Shown one piece after another: positions 1 through 6,180 of a DNA stretch of 12,211 bases (the first letter of the stretch is position 1; each line of letters starts with the position of its first letter). The translations under genes and the position numbers were made by a program. A model generated the notes under the pieces. The model had not been told where the DNA came from and did not search any database. It was given only the letters and a program-made list of their open reading frames with translations. The DNA lies in NCBI GenBank assembly GCA_021839785.1, contig JAKCAB010000863.1:1-12211 (forward strand), given 5' to 3'. The DNA comes from a bacterium (GTDB taxonomy: Bacteria; Verrucomicrobiota; Verrucomicrobiae; Limisphaerales; J093).

Positions 1-1
1 G

Positions 2-577
2 TCGAACCCCAACTGCCAGTTCGAAGCGAACTTCATCCCGGTCCGCACGCTCGGCGCCTACGTGCGCAATCCGCGGGCCTACTCGCCGCAGGCGGCTTAC
101 CGCGAAGCGTTGGCCGCGTGGCTGCCGACCTTCGGGAGCCGTGGACGGAGTCCTGCGCTGACGCTGCCGGACCTTCAACTCGCCGCGGACATCTTTTATC
201 TGCCGACCGAGTTCGGGGAGTTGGCGGAACGTTACCTTGCGGATCTCCAAGTGATTCTGCACACGCCACCGAACGGCTGGGGCGAAGTGGCGGTCCGCTT
301 CGAGCAAACCACCCGCCAGATCGCGGAGGTTTATGACAAGGCGACGGAACTGGCGAATCGAGATCTGCTCTACGCGTTGTACCCACACTTTTGGGAGATC
401 AAGGAGACGGCTGGTTTGCTGGGGGCCTGGGCCAAGTGGCGTCGCGATCGTCCCACGGCCACCGAGCCTTTTACTTCCAAGGATTTCCGACCCAAGATTT
501 GGCGCGGCGGCTTCACGGCAACGATTGATCGGTGGTTGTCGATGGACGGTAGGGGTCGGTTCACACTTTCATCTTGA
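2..577 (+). CDS. GH84 O-GlcNAcase-like beta-N-acetylglucosaminidase, C-terminal part (5' end outside window)
   Basis: The reading frame is open from the left edge, so the N-terminal catalytic barrel lies outside the window; about 191 residues remain. The first visible residues, SNPNCQFEANFIPVRTLGAY, match from memory the end of the GH84 catalytic domain of animal O-GlcNAcase ([20 protein letters not shown]). The segment YSPQAAYREALAAWLPTF follows as it does there. The rest resembles the human O-GlcNAcase stalk domain: TLPDLQLAADIFYLPTEFG against TLEDLQLLADLFYLPYEHG, then ANRDLLYALYPHFWEIK and a closing WRGGF...MDGRGRF. The family removes N-acetylglucosamine from proteins or glycans. The long disordered linker and the C-terminal acetyltransferase-like domain of the animal enzyme are absent. 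The product ends at a TGA just after the stalk. Family assignment is firm, but the substrate is unknown and the comparison is from recall. Confidence 0.82.
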   Translation, partial: SNPNCQFEANFIPVRTLGAYVRNPRAYSPQAAYREALAAWLPTFGSRGRSPALTLPDLQLAADIFYLPTEFGELAERYLADLQVILHTPPNGWGEVAVRFEQTTRQIAEVYDKATELANRDLLYALYPHFWEIKETAGLLGAWAKWRRDRPTATEPFTSKDFRPKIWRGGFTATIDRWLSMDGRGRFTLSS

Positions 578-602
578 TGTGGCTTGCTCTGGCGCGGCCA
601 CT

Positions 603-685
603 GAGTCGCGGAGGCACAGAGATCCGGGCCTTCCGGCTTTCCTGAGTTCCTCATTCAACTCCGAGCCTCGGTGCCTCCGTGGCTC
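603..685. repeat. Imperfect inverted repeat in the spacer before the RCC1 gene
   Basis: Two 19-base arms at 603-621 and 667-685 are near reverse complements and share the core GCGGAGGCAC / GTGCCTCCG. The loop between them is about 45 bases. The element occupies much of the 220-base gap (578-797) between the GH84 gene and the RCC1 gene. There is no T-run after the distal arm, so an intrinsic terminator is doubtful. A dispersed intergenic palindrome, or a hairpin protecting the 3' end of the upstream transcript, fits better. Nothing else recognisable was seen in this spacer. Confidence 0.6.
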
Positions 686-797
686 AAATGGCCGGGCTCG
701 ACACGCTCTGTCCCGCCAAAGCAAATCGGCGCCGACCGGAAGCCGTGCCCGGAAACCACATTGAATTGCCGTCAGGCTTTGGCAGGATCGCCGCACC

Positions 798-2048
798 ATG
801 CGCCGGCTCAGCATCATCCTGCTGGTTCTTGTCCTGGGAGGCCTTGTCTTCTGGCTGTTCGCTCGACCAGTGCGGAATCCAGACATCTTCATCGGCCCGG
901 CCACCACGCGCCCGTTGATGGCGGCCGGTGCCGAACATGCGGTGTTCGTGGCACCGGATGGCACGGTGTGGGCTTGGGGAGCGGATGCGCCCAATGGCTG
1001 GACGGAACCGAAGCTGCCGGCGGATCCGCGCCCTTGGAAGCTGAGTGACGAGCGCGGTTGGCAGGCGATCGCGACGGGATACGGCTTCACCGTCGGGCTC
1101 AAAACCAACGGCACGCTTTGGTTGTGGGGTTCCCCTATGGCGGCGCCAAGGATCACGCCCCGAACACCCACGGTGCCGCGCCAAGTGGATGAAGCCACTA
1201 ACTGGGCGAGCGTTGCCGCTTGCGGACAGTCCTTGTTCGCCCTCAAAACCGACGGGACGATGTGGACTTGCAACATCAACCTCGCCAACCAACAAGGTGC
1301 GGGCGCGAACTTCTTCCTCCATCGCGCTGGCTCGGACGAGGCGACGAACTGGGTCAAGGTCGCTTGCGGAAGTTTACATGCCGTAGGTTTGCGCAGCGAC
1401 GGCACCCTTTGGGTCTGGGGAGCACGCGATCCTTTGGACGGATCAGGCGGCACGCCAACGCAGATCGGTCTCGAAACCAACTGGGCGGACATCGCCTGCG
1501 CCGAATTCTTATTGGTGGCCAGACAAGTCAATGGTCGCTGCTGGGCTTGGAGAGACAAATCTAGCGCCGTATCAAATTTGCCATTGAGCGCTGTCCCCTC
1601 CCCGTTTTCGACGTCTAGGTGGGATTGGGCAGCGGGAGGCGATACTCACTTGCTCTTGCTCAGCAGAGACGGGCAACTCCGCGCGTGGGGCGACGACTTT
1701 CAGGGAGAATTGGGCCTCACCACATCCGGCCGGCCATCGAAGACATTGAACGTCGCGGACCCGCCAGGATTGGTTGGTGGTCGCTCCGACTGGATGGCTG
1801 TCGCCGCGACTGGCAACATGAGTTGCGGCCTTACTTCCGACGGCCAGGTGTGGGCATGGGGTGCTCGTCTTGACCGAACCCGTGTTGGGCTCTCGCCAGT
1901 CGGGACGATGCGCGCTCTGTTTTCGGGGACCACAGGCCGCGGTTCCAAGTTGCGTTTCCGGGTTGACTCTGCTTCCACTTCGGCGCCGGAGCCGCTCTTT
2001 CGTTTCGTGTGCGCGACCAACGGCGCTGCCAGGGCACAACACAACTGA
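798..2048 (+). CDS. Membrane-anchored RCC1-repeat beta-propeller protein
   Basis: This 416-residue protein starts with a short basic stretch and one hydrophobic segment (about residues 4-22), which should act as a signal anchor or uncleaved signal peptide. The rest would then lie in the periplasm or outside. Seven RCC1-type repeat cores are visible near residues 46-62, 96-111, 145-160, 193-209, 235-252, 282-307 and 340-357. They carry the motif DGTxWxWG with variants such as KTNGTLWLWG and RSDGTLWVWG, each usually preceded by NW.xxA. Seven blades is the usual number for an RCC1 propeller. The fifth (NGRCWAWRDK) and third (GTMWTCNIN) are degenerate. The last 50 residues, rich in Ser, Arg and Ala, have no recognisable fold. 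Such repeats normally mediate binding; no enzymatic motif is present and the partner is unknown. The ATG has no strong ribosome-binding site. Confidence 0.85.
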   Translation: MRRLSIILLVLVLGGLVFWLFARPVRNPDIFIGPATTRPLMAAGAEHAVFVAPDGTVWAWGADAPNGWTEPKLPADPRPWKLSDERGWQAIATGYGFTVGLKTNGTLWLWGSPMAAPRITPRTPTVPRQVDEATNWASVAACGQSLFALKTDGTMWTCNINLANQQGAGANFFLHRAGSDEATNWVKVACGSLHAVGLRSDGTLWVWGARDPLDGSGGTPTQIGLETNWADIACAEFLLVARQVNGRCWAWRDKSSAVSNLPLSAVPSPFSTSRWDWAAGGDTHLLLLSRDGQLRAWGDDFQGELGLTTSGRPSKTLNVADPPGLVGGRSDWMAVAATGNMSCGLTSDGQVWAWGARLDRTRVGLSPVGTMRALFSGTTGRGSKLRFRVDSASTSAPEPLFRFVCATNGAARAQHN

Positions 2049-2181
2049 CGACCGCCCCGCGCTCCCAACGTGACGGCACCCTTCCGGCTAAGCCGGCCGC
2101 GGTTCCCAGCTTGGTCCGCAGTTCCGCACCGGAATCCGCTTGGCGGCCGCCAGCGATTGGAGGACAAAGGGCGCGCCGCCC

Positions 2182-3837
2182 ATGACCTCCCTGAGCATCG
2201 TCGATCGGGAACTGCGCGTCCGCGCGCGGCAGCGGCTCACCGCGTGGTTGCGCGTGGGTGTGGCCGGCGCGGCGGTGCTGGCGACGCTGATGTGGCTCCC
2301 GTATGCCTCGAACGCTGGGCCGGCAGAGGTCGGCCGCGTCGTTTTCAGCGTGCTCACCTGGCTGTGCTTCGCCTTCTGCCTGTTCGAGGGCGCCCGGCAA
2401 ACCGCCGACACGATCAGCGCCGAAAAGCGCGAAGGCACGCTCGGTCTGCTGTTCCTGACCGACCTGGGCGGGCTGGACGTGGTGCTCGGCAAACTGGTCG
2501 CCGCCTCGGTGCACTCGTTTTACGGTCTGCTGGCGGTGTTTCCCGTTCTGGGCATCACGCTCGCTTTGGGCGGCGTGACCGCGGGGGAATTCTGGCGCAC
2601 GCAGCTCGCGCTCCTCACCACCTTGTTTCTCGCGGCGGCGGGCGGGCTTTGGATGAGCGCGCGCAGCCACGACGAATTGCGCGCCGTGCTGGCGGTCGTG
2701 GGTTTGATGCTCGGCCTGGTGCTCGTGCCGCTCGCCTACGACGCGCTGGCGGGTTTGAAGGCGTTGCCGTCGCTCAGTCCGGCGGCTGGCGTCTGGCTGG
2801 CCGGCGACGCGGCGTATCGCGCCACGGCGCACCGATTTTGGACCACGCAAGCCGCGCTGGCCGGGCTGGGCATATTGTTTGTGGTGTCGGCTGGACGCGA
2901 AACCGCGCGGTCGTGGCGCGAACCCGCGGTTCCGCCGACCAGGCGCAAAAAATCCAAGACCAAAGAGGGCTGGAACTACCGGATTTCGCCGCGGCTGCAC
3001 GCGCGGCTTGCTCCGAGCCTGCCGAACATCAGCCCAGTCGCCTGGCTGGCCGCTTCGCAACGCGGACAGACACCCTTGATTTGGCTGGCCCTGATGCTGC
3101 CGGCGCTCAACTTGGTGGGGGTTCAATTCCTTATCCGCCTTTTCAGTTCAAGCATGCAGACCGCGGGCATGCTGTGGTTTGTGAACATCGGTCTGGGGGT
3201 TCTGAGTGTGGCGTTGCTGACCCTGGTTGCGGCGCGACCGCTCCTGGAAAGCCGTCGGTCGGGGGCGCTGGAGTTGTTGTTGTGCACGCCCGTGACCGGC
3301 GAACAAATCGTCCGCGGGCACTGGGCGCATCTGTGGGCCAGACTGCGCTTGCCGCTGGCGTTAACCGTCGTATTACCTTTGGCCCTTTATTCGTGGATGT
3401 ACATCGGTCGCGGCGGCCTGGCAAATTGGCGATATTTGCTGTGGGGTTACTTGCCGATTCTAGCAGACCGAGTCGTCCAGGTCATTGCCGTTTGCTGGTT
3501 GGGCTTCTGGCTGGGGCTGACGGCAAAGACTCCAAGATCTGTGGTCGGCCGTACGCTTCTGTTGGCGATGTTCGTGCCTTTGTTGGGGGAAAATGTCACC
3601 CGGGCCGTTATGATCCGTTGGCTGCCGCGGCTGTCTTTTAATGCCCCTTGGTGGCAATGGCTCGCCTGGACGGCTGGTTCCGAGTTCAACCTCGCCTGGT
3701 ACGTCGTGCTCATTGCATGGTCGCGGCGGCGGCTTTTCCTGCGCTTCCGGGAAACCGTTGCCGGCGAACTGCTGAGCCGTCCTCGTTTCCTCGCCTGGCC
3801 GCGGAAGACCTCGCTTGCACGGCCGGTCTCGGCTTAA
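2182..3837 (+). CDS. ABC-2 type transporter permease with two homologous halves
   Basis: A 551-residue, very hydrophobic protein of the ABC-2 permease type. About six membrane segments lie in residues 25-238 and about six in 296-513, joined by a basic soluble linker (about 240-295, with RRKKSKTKEG). Each half has the cytoplasmic motif typical of ABC-2 permeases after its second membrane segment: EKREGTLGLLFLTDL (81-95) and ESRRSGALELLLCTP (356-370). The protein therefore looks like a tandem duplication or fusion of two permease units. No ATP-binding subunit is encoded in the window, so the substrate and motor are unknown. The ATG at 2182 was chosen because the permease sequence (TSLSIVDRELRVRARQ) begins there; an in-frame TTG at 2140 is possible. 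A GGAGGA lies about 18 bases upstream, rather far. queE follows 9 bases after the stop. Confidence 0.8.
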   Translation: MTSLSIVDRELRVRARQRLTAWLRVGVAGAAVLATLMWLPYASNAGPAEVGRVVFSVLTWLCFAFCLFEGARQTADTISAEKREGTLGLLFLTDLGGLDVVLGKLVAASVHSFYGLLAVFPVLGITLALGGVTAGEFWRTQLALLTTLFLAAAGGLWMSARSHDELRAVLAVVGLMLGLVLVPLAYDALAGLKALPSLSPAAGVWLAGDAAYRATAHRFWTTQAALAGLGILFVVSAGRETARSWREPAVPPTRRKKSKTKEGWNYRISPRLHARLAPSLPNISPVAWLAASQRGQTPLIWLALMLPALNLVGVQFLIRLFSSSMQTAGMLWFVNIGLGVLSVALLTLVAARPLLESRRSGALELLLCTPVTGEQIVRGHWAHLWARLRLPLALTVVLPLALYSWMYIGRGGLANWRYLLWGYLPILADRVVQVIAVCWLGFWLGLTAKTPRSVVGRTLLLAMFVPLLGENVTRAVMIRWLPRLSFNAPWWQWLAWTAGSEFNLAWYVVLIAWSRRRLFLRFRETVAGELLSRPRFLAWPRKTSLARPVSA

Positions 3838-3846
3838 CTTCCGCCC

Positions 3847-4791
3847 GTGGCCGACACGCTGGTCGTCAACGAAATCTACCTGAGCCTGCAAGGCGAAAGC
3901 ACCTTTGCCGGCCTGCCGTGTGTCTTCGTGCGCCTCACCGCCTGCAACCTGCGCTGTTCGTACTGCGACACCGCCTACGCCTTCACCGAAGGCCGACGGC
4001 AACCGCTGAGCGAGGTCTTGGCCGAAGTCCGGCGGCTGGCGGCGCCGTTTGCGAACCGGTGGGGCGAGACTCCGTCGAGCCAGGCTCAGCACGCGGCCCA
4101 CGATAAAGGCAGGGCTCGAGAGGACTCTCGCCCCACCGTCGAGTCCCGCGCTGGTGAGGCGACGCTCCGCGGAGCCCAGCAATCCCCGGTGGGGAGTCAG
4201 GGCTCGACCGAGTCCCGCCCCACCACCAAAGCGCTCACGTTCGAGACCCGAGACCCGAAATCCGAGACCCGAATCTCCTGCCGCCTGCCGCTGATCGAGT
4301 TGACCGGTGGCGAACCGCTGCTTCAGCCGGCGGCGCTGCCGTTGATGAAGGCGCTTTGTGACGTCGGCTTCACCGTGCTGCTCGAGACCAGCGGCGCGCT
4401 GGACATCGCGCCGGTGGACCCGCGCGTGCGCCGGATCATGGATTTGAAATGCCCAAGCAGTGGCGAGGTCGGGCGCAACCGCTGGGAGAACCTTCGTCAC
4501 CTCCAGGCCACCGACGAGGTCAAGTTCGTGATCGGCACGGTCGAGGACTACGATTGGGCGAAACGCGTGATCGCGGAACACGGTTTGGCCGCGGTCTGCC
4601 CGCTGCTCTTTTCCTGGGTGGCGCCGCTGGTGCCGCACCAACAGGACAAGTCGCTCAAGGCCGTGCCGCCAGGCCAGACGCCGCTCAGCCGCCGCGAACT
4701 GGCGGAGCGGATCATTGCCGACGCGTTGCCGGTGCGGTTCCAGGTCCAGATGCACAAGGCGATCTGGCCGCCGGAACAACGCGGCGTTTGA
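3847..4791 (+). CDS. queE: 7-carboxy-7-deazaguanine synthase QueE with a 74-residue in-frame insertion
   Basis: A radical SAM enzyme that converts 6-carboxy-tetrahydropterin to 7-carboxy-7-deazaguanine, a step to queuosine and other 7-deazapurines. The N-terminus VNEIYLSLQGESTFAGLPCV is typical. The cluster-binding motif CNLRCSYC places cysteines at 33, 37 and 40. The SAM-contacting GGEP follows at 154-157, and the end QMHKAIWPPEQRGV is diagnostic. The protein has 314 residues against roughly 200-240 for the family. The excess is residues about 71-144, between the first helix and the second strand, where the DNA is built of repeats (annotated separately). The insertion keeps the frame and all recognised motifs remain, so the enzyme may still work. 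The start is GTG, 9 bases after the permease stop, with no clear ribosome-binding site, so translational coupling is likely. The other queuosine genes are not in the window. Confidence 0.92.
   Translation: MADTLVVNEIYLSLQGESTFAGLPCVFVRLTACNLRCSYCDTAYAFTEGRRQPLSEVLAEVRRLAAPFANRWGETPSSQAQHAAHDKGRAREDSRPTVESRAGEATLRGAQQSPVGSQGSTESRPTTKALTFETRDPKSETRISCRLPLIELTGGEPLLQPAALPLMKALCDVGFTVLLETSGALDIAPVDPRVRRIMDLKCPSSGEVGRNRWENLRHLQATDEVKFVIGTVEDYDWAKRVIAEHGLAAVCPLLFSWVAPLVPHQQDKSLKAVPPGQTPLSRRELAERIIADALPVRFQVQMHKAIWPPEQRGV
4058..4224. repeat. Three copies of a 24-base palindrome-forming element inside queE
   Basis: A 24-base unit that begins GGTGGGGCG and ends GTCGAGCC occurs forward at 4058-4081, as a reverse complement at 4113-4137 (one base longer), and again as a reverse complement at 4201-4224. 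Copies one and three agree at 22 of 24 positions when oriented the same way. Copies one and two can form a long hairpin with a loop of about 31 bases. A partial arm, GGTGGGGAGTC, at 4188-4198 can pair with the third copy, and a further GTCGAGTCCCGC sits at 4138-4149. The whole stretch is translated within QueE without a stop. It looks like an intergenic-type dispersed palindromic repeat that entered a gene. Confidence 0.8.
4242..4276. repeat. Five tandem 7-base units (CGAGACC type) inside queE
   Basis: The 7-base units read CGAGACC, CGAGACC, CGAAATC, CGAGACC and CGAATCT, without gaps. They encode FETRDPKSETRIS at the distal end of the QueE insertion. A related array sits in the next gene at 5135-5162, in the same codon phase. 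Confidence 0.85.
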
Positions 4792-4803
4792 AAGCCAGGC
4801 CCG

Positions 4804-6180
4804 ATGCAGCGCACCGCGGAAATTCTAAGTCGGCTGGCCCGCTACGAGTCACGCAACGTCACGTTCGTCGAGGCCGACGGTTCGTGGCCGATCGTGTGGG
4901 CGCGCGCGCGCGGTTGCCACGTCTGGGACGCCGAAGGCCGGCGCTATCTCGACCTCACGGCGGCGTTCGGCGTGGCGGCGGCGGGCCATGCGAACCCGCG
5001 GGTCGTCCGGGCCGGCCAGTGCCAGATGGCCACGTTGCTGCACGCGATGGGCGACGTGCACCCGCACGCGTTGAAGGCGGAGCTGGCGCGGGAGCTGAGC
5101 CGGATCACGTTCGAGCGGTGGACCGGCCGAGATTCGAAGTCCGAAGTCCGAAAGCCGAAGTCCGGCAAAGTCATTTTTGGCAACTCCGGCTTTGAAGCGG
5201 TCGAAGCCGCGCTCAAAACGGCGATGCTCGCCACCGGCAAACCGGGCGTGATCGCGTTCGAGGGCGCCTACCACGGCCTCGGCTACGGCGCGTTGAACGC
5301 GACGCATCGCGACCACTTTCGCTCGCCGTTTCGGCGGCAGCTCCGCGAGTTCGCCACCTTCGCGCCGTTTCCGGCGAGCGGTTCCGAACTGCCGCGGGTC
5401 GAGGCGGCGTTGCGTCGCGCCTTCCGCCGCGGCGAGATTGGCGCCGTGCTGGTCGAGCCGATCCAGGCGCGCGGCGGCATCAACCTTCCCCCGCCGGAGT
5501 TCCTGCCGGCGCTGCGGCGCCTTTGCGACGCGCACGGCGCCCTGCTCGTCCTCGACGAGATCTACACCGGCTTTGGCCGGACCGGGCGCTGGTTCGCCTG
5601 CGAACATCACGGCGTGGTGCCGGACTTGATCTGTCTGGGCAAGGCGCTCACCGGCGGTTTCCCGCTCTCGGCCTGCGTGGGCCGCGCGGACTTGATGGAC
5701 GCCGCCTGGCCGAAGTCCACCGGCGAGGCGATTCACACCAGCACGTTTCTCGGCCACCCGGTCGGCTGCGCGATGGCGTTGGCGCAAATCGCGGAGTTGC
5801 AACGTCGCAAGCTGCCCGAACGGAGCGCCGCGTTGGGCGACCCGTTTCGCCAATTGCTGGAGTCCGTAGCCGCCGATGTTAATCGGCGCACGCTTTCTGC
5901 CCGGAAGTCAGCGCGGACTCACGTCCGCGGCTACGAGGCAGCGGCCCGCGGTCTCGGCTTGATTGCCGGCCTCGAGCTTCGCCGCGCGGACGGTTCGCCG
6001 GCCACGGCGGAGGCGCTGCGCGTCATCGAGGCGATGCTTTGCCGCGGCTTCATTCTGTTGCCCGAAGGCGAGCACGCGAACGTGCTCAGTTTCACGCCGC
6101 CGTTGACGATTGCGGAGCGCGACTTGCGGCGGACCGTGGCCGCGCTCGGCGAAGTCTTGGAGGAACTCGTCACCGCATGA
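4804..6180 (+). CDS. Class-III PLP-dependent aminotransferase with two repeat-derived insertions
   Basis: A 458-residue enzyme of the acetylornithine/ornithine/4-aminobutyrate aminotransferase family (fold type I). Visible landmarks are GNSGFEAVEAALK (126-138), EGAYHG (153-158), LVLDEIYTGFGRTGRWFACE (248-267) with the pyridine-binding Asp251, CLGKALTGGFPLSA with the Schiff-base Lys280, and HTSTFLGHP (311-319). The amino donor cannot be fixed from the sequence, so no symbol is given. Two stretches are foreign to the family: residues about 109-120 (RDSKSEVRKPKS), just before the strand leading to GNSG, and about 354-378, just before ARGLGLIAGLEL. Both coincide with repeats at DNA level and keep the frame. 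The gene starts 12 bases after queE, and its stop overlaps the rsmA start as ATGA, so the three genes are probably one transcript. Confidence 0.88.
   Translation: MQRTAEILSRLARYESRNVTFVEADGSWPIVWARARGCHVWDAEGRRYLDLTAAFGVAAAGHANPRVVRAGQCQMATLLHAMGDVHPHALKAELARELSRITFERWTGRDSKSEVRKPKSGKVIFGNSGFEAVEAALKTAMLATGKPGVIAFEGAYHGLGYGALNATHRDHFRSPFRRQLREFATFAPFPASGSELPRVEAALRRAFRRGEIGAVLVEPIQARGGINLPPPEFLPALRRLCDAHGALLVLDEIYTGFGRTGRWFACEHHGVVPDLICLGKALTGGFPLSACVGRADLMDAAWPKSTGEAIHTSTFLGHPVGCAMALAQIAELQRRKLPERSAALGDPFRQLLESVAADVNRRTLSARKSARTHVRGYEAAARGLGLIAGLELRRADGSPATAEALRVIEAMLCRGFILLPEGEHANVLSFTPPLTIAERDLRRTVAALGEVLEELVTA
5135..5162. repeat. Four tandem 7-base units (CGAAGTC type) inside the aminotransferase gene
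   Basis: The units are CGAAGTC, CGAAGTC, CGAAAGC and CGAAGTC. With the preceding bases they encode RDSKSEVRKPKS, a segment absent from typical class-III aminotransferases. The array is related to the one in queE at 4242-4276. Aligning 5128-5154 with 4249-4275 gives 19 of 27 identical bases, and the two have the same codon phase. Confidence 0.82.
5865..5935. repeat. 71-base cloverleaf-like palindromic element inside the aminotransferase gene
   Basis: The outer arms CGTAGCCGC (5865-5873) and GCGGCTACG (5927-5935) are perfect 9-base reverse complements. Inside are two perfect smaller hairpins: CGCCGAT-GTTA-ATCGGCG (5871-5888) and GCGGAC-TCAC-GTCCGC (5913-5928). The outer stem overlaps the inner ones by a few bases, so the folds compete. 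The element is translated as part of the enzyme at about residues 354-378, where related enzymes usually need only a short link. It resembles REP-type mobile palindromes, but the family is not identified here. Confidence 0.75.

Noticed and set aside
603..685. Intrinsic terminator of the GH84 gene
   Set aside because: The inverted repeat is real, but the loop is long and no T-run follows, so it is listed as a repeat instead.
761..788. TTGAAT followed 16 bases later by CAGGAT as a promoter for the RCC1 gene
   Set aside because: The -10 match is only three of six, and the start of transcription would fall almost on the ATG.
2083..2095. Small palindrome CCGGCTAAGCCGG as a terminator after the RCC1 gene
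   Set aside because: The stem is only five base pairs with no following T-run, as expected by chance in this composition.
1831..3126. Long open frame on the minus strand opposite the RCC1 and permease genes
   Set aside because: The translation is Arg/Gln/His-rich with no family motifs, while the plus strand encodes clear RCC1 and membrane sequences. It is a GC-rich antisense shadow.
2070..3641. Long plus-strand frame overlapping the permease in another phase
   Set aside because: It is an Arg/Ala/Gly-rich translation without hydrophobic segments. The overlapping frame has the ABC-2 motifs and membrane helices.
4242..4276. Possible CRISPR array in the repeats
   Set aside because: The units are 7 bases long with no spacers, and the region is coding. 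No repeat-spacer periodicity of 55-75 bases exists anywhere in the window.
3460..4779. Long minus-strand open frame opposite the permease end and queE
   Set aside because: It has biased Arg/Gly/Gln composition and no recognisable domain, and it lies opposite unmistakable queE motifs.
4849..5853. Minus-strand open frame opposite the aminotransferase
   Set aside because: It mirrors the third-position GC bias of a well-supported gene and has no motif of its own.
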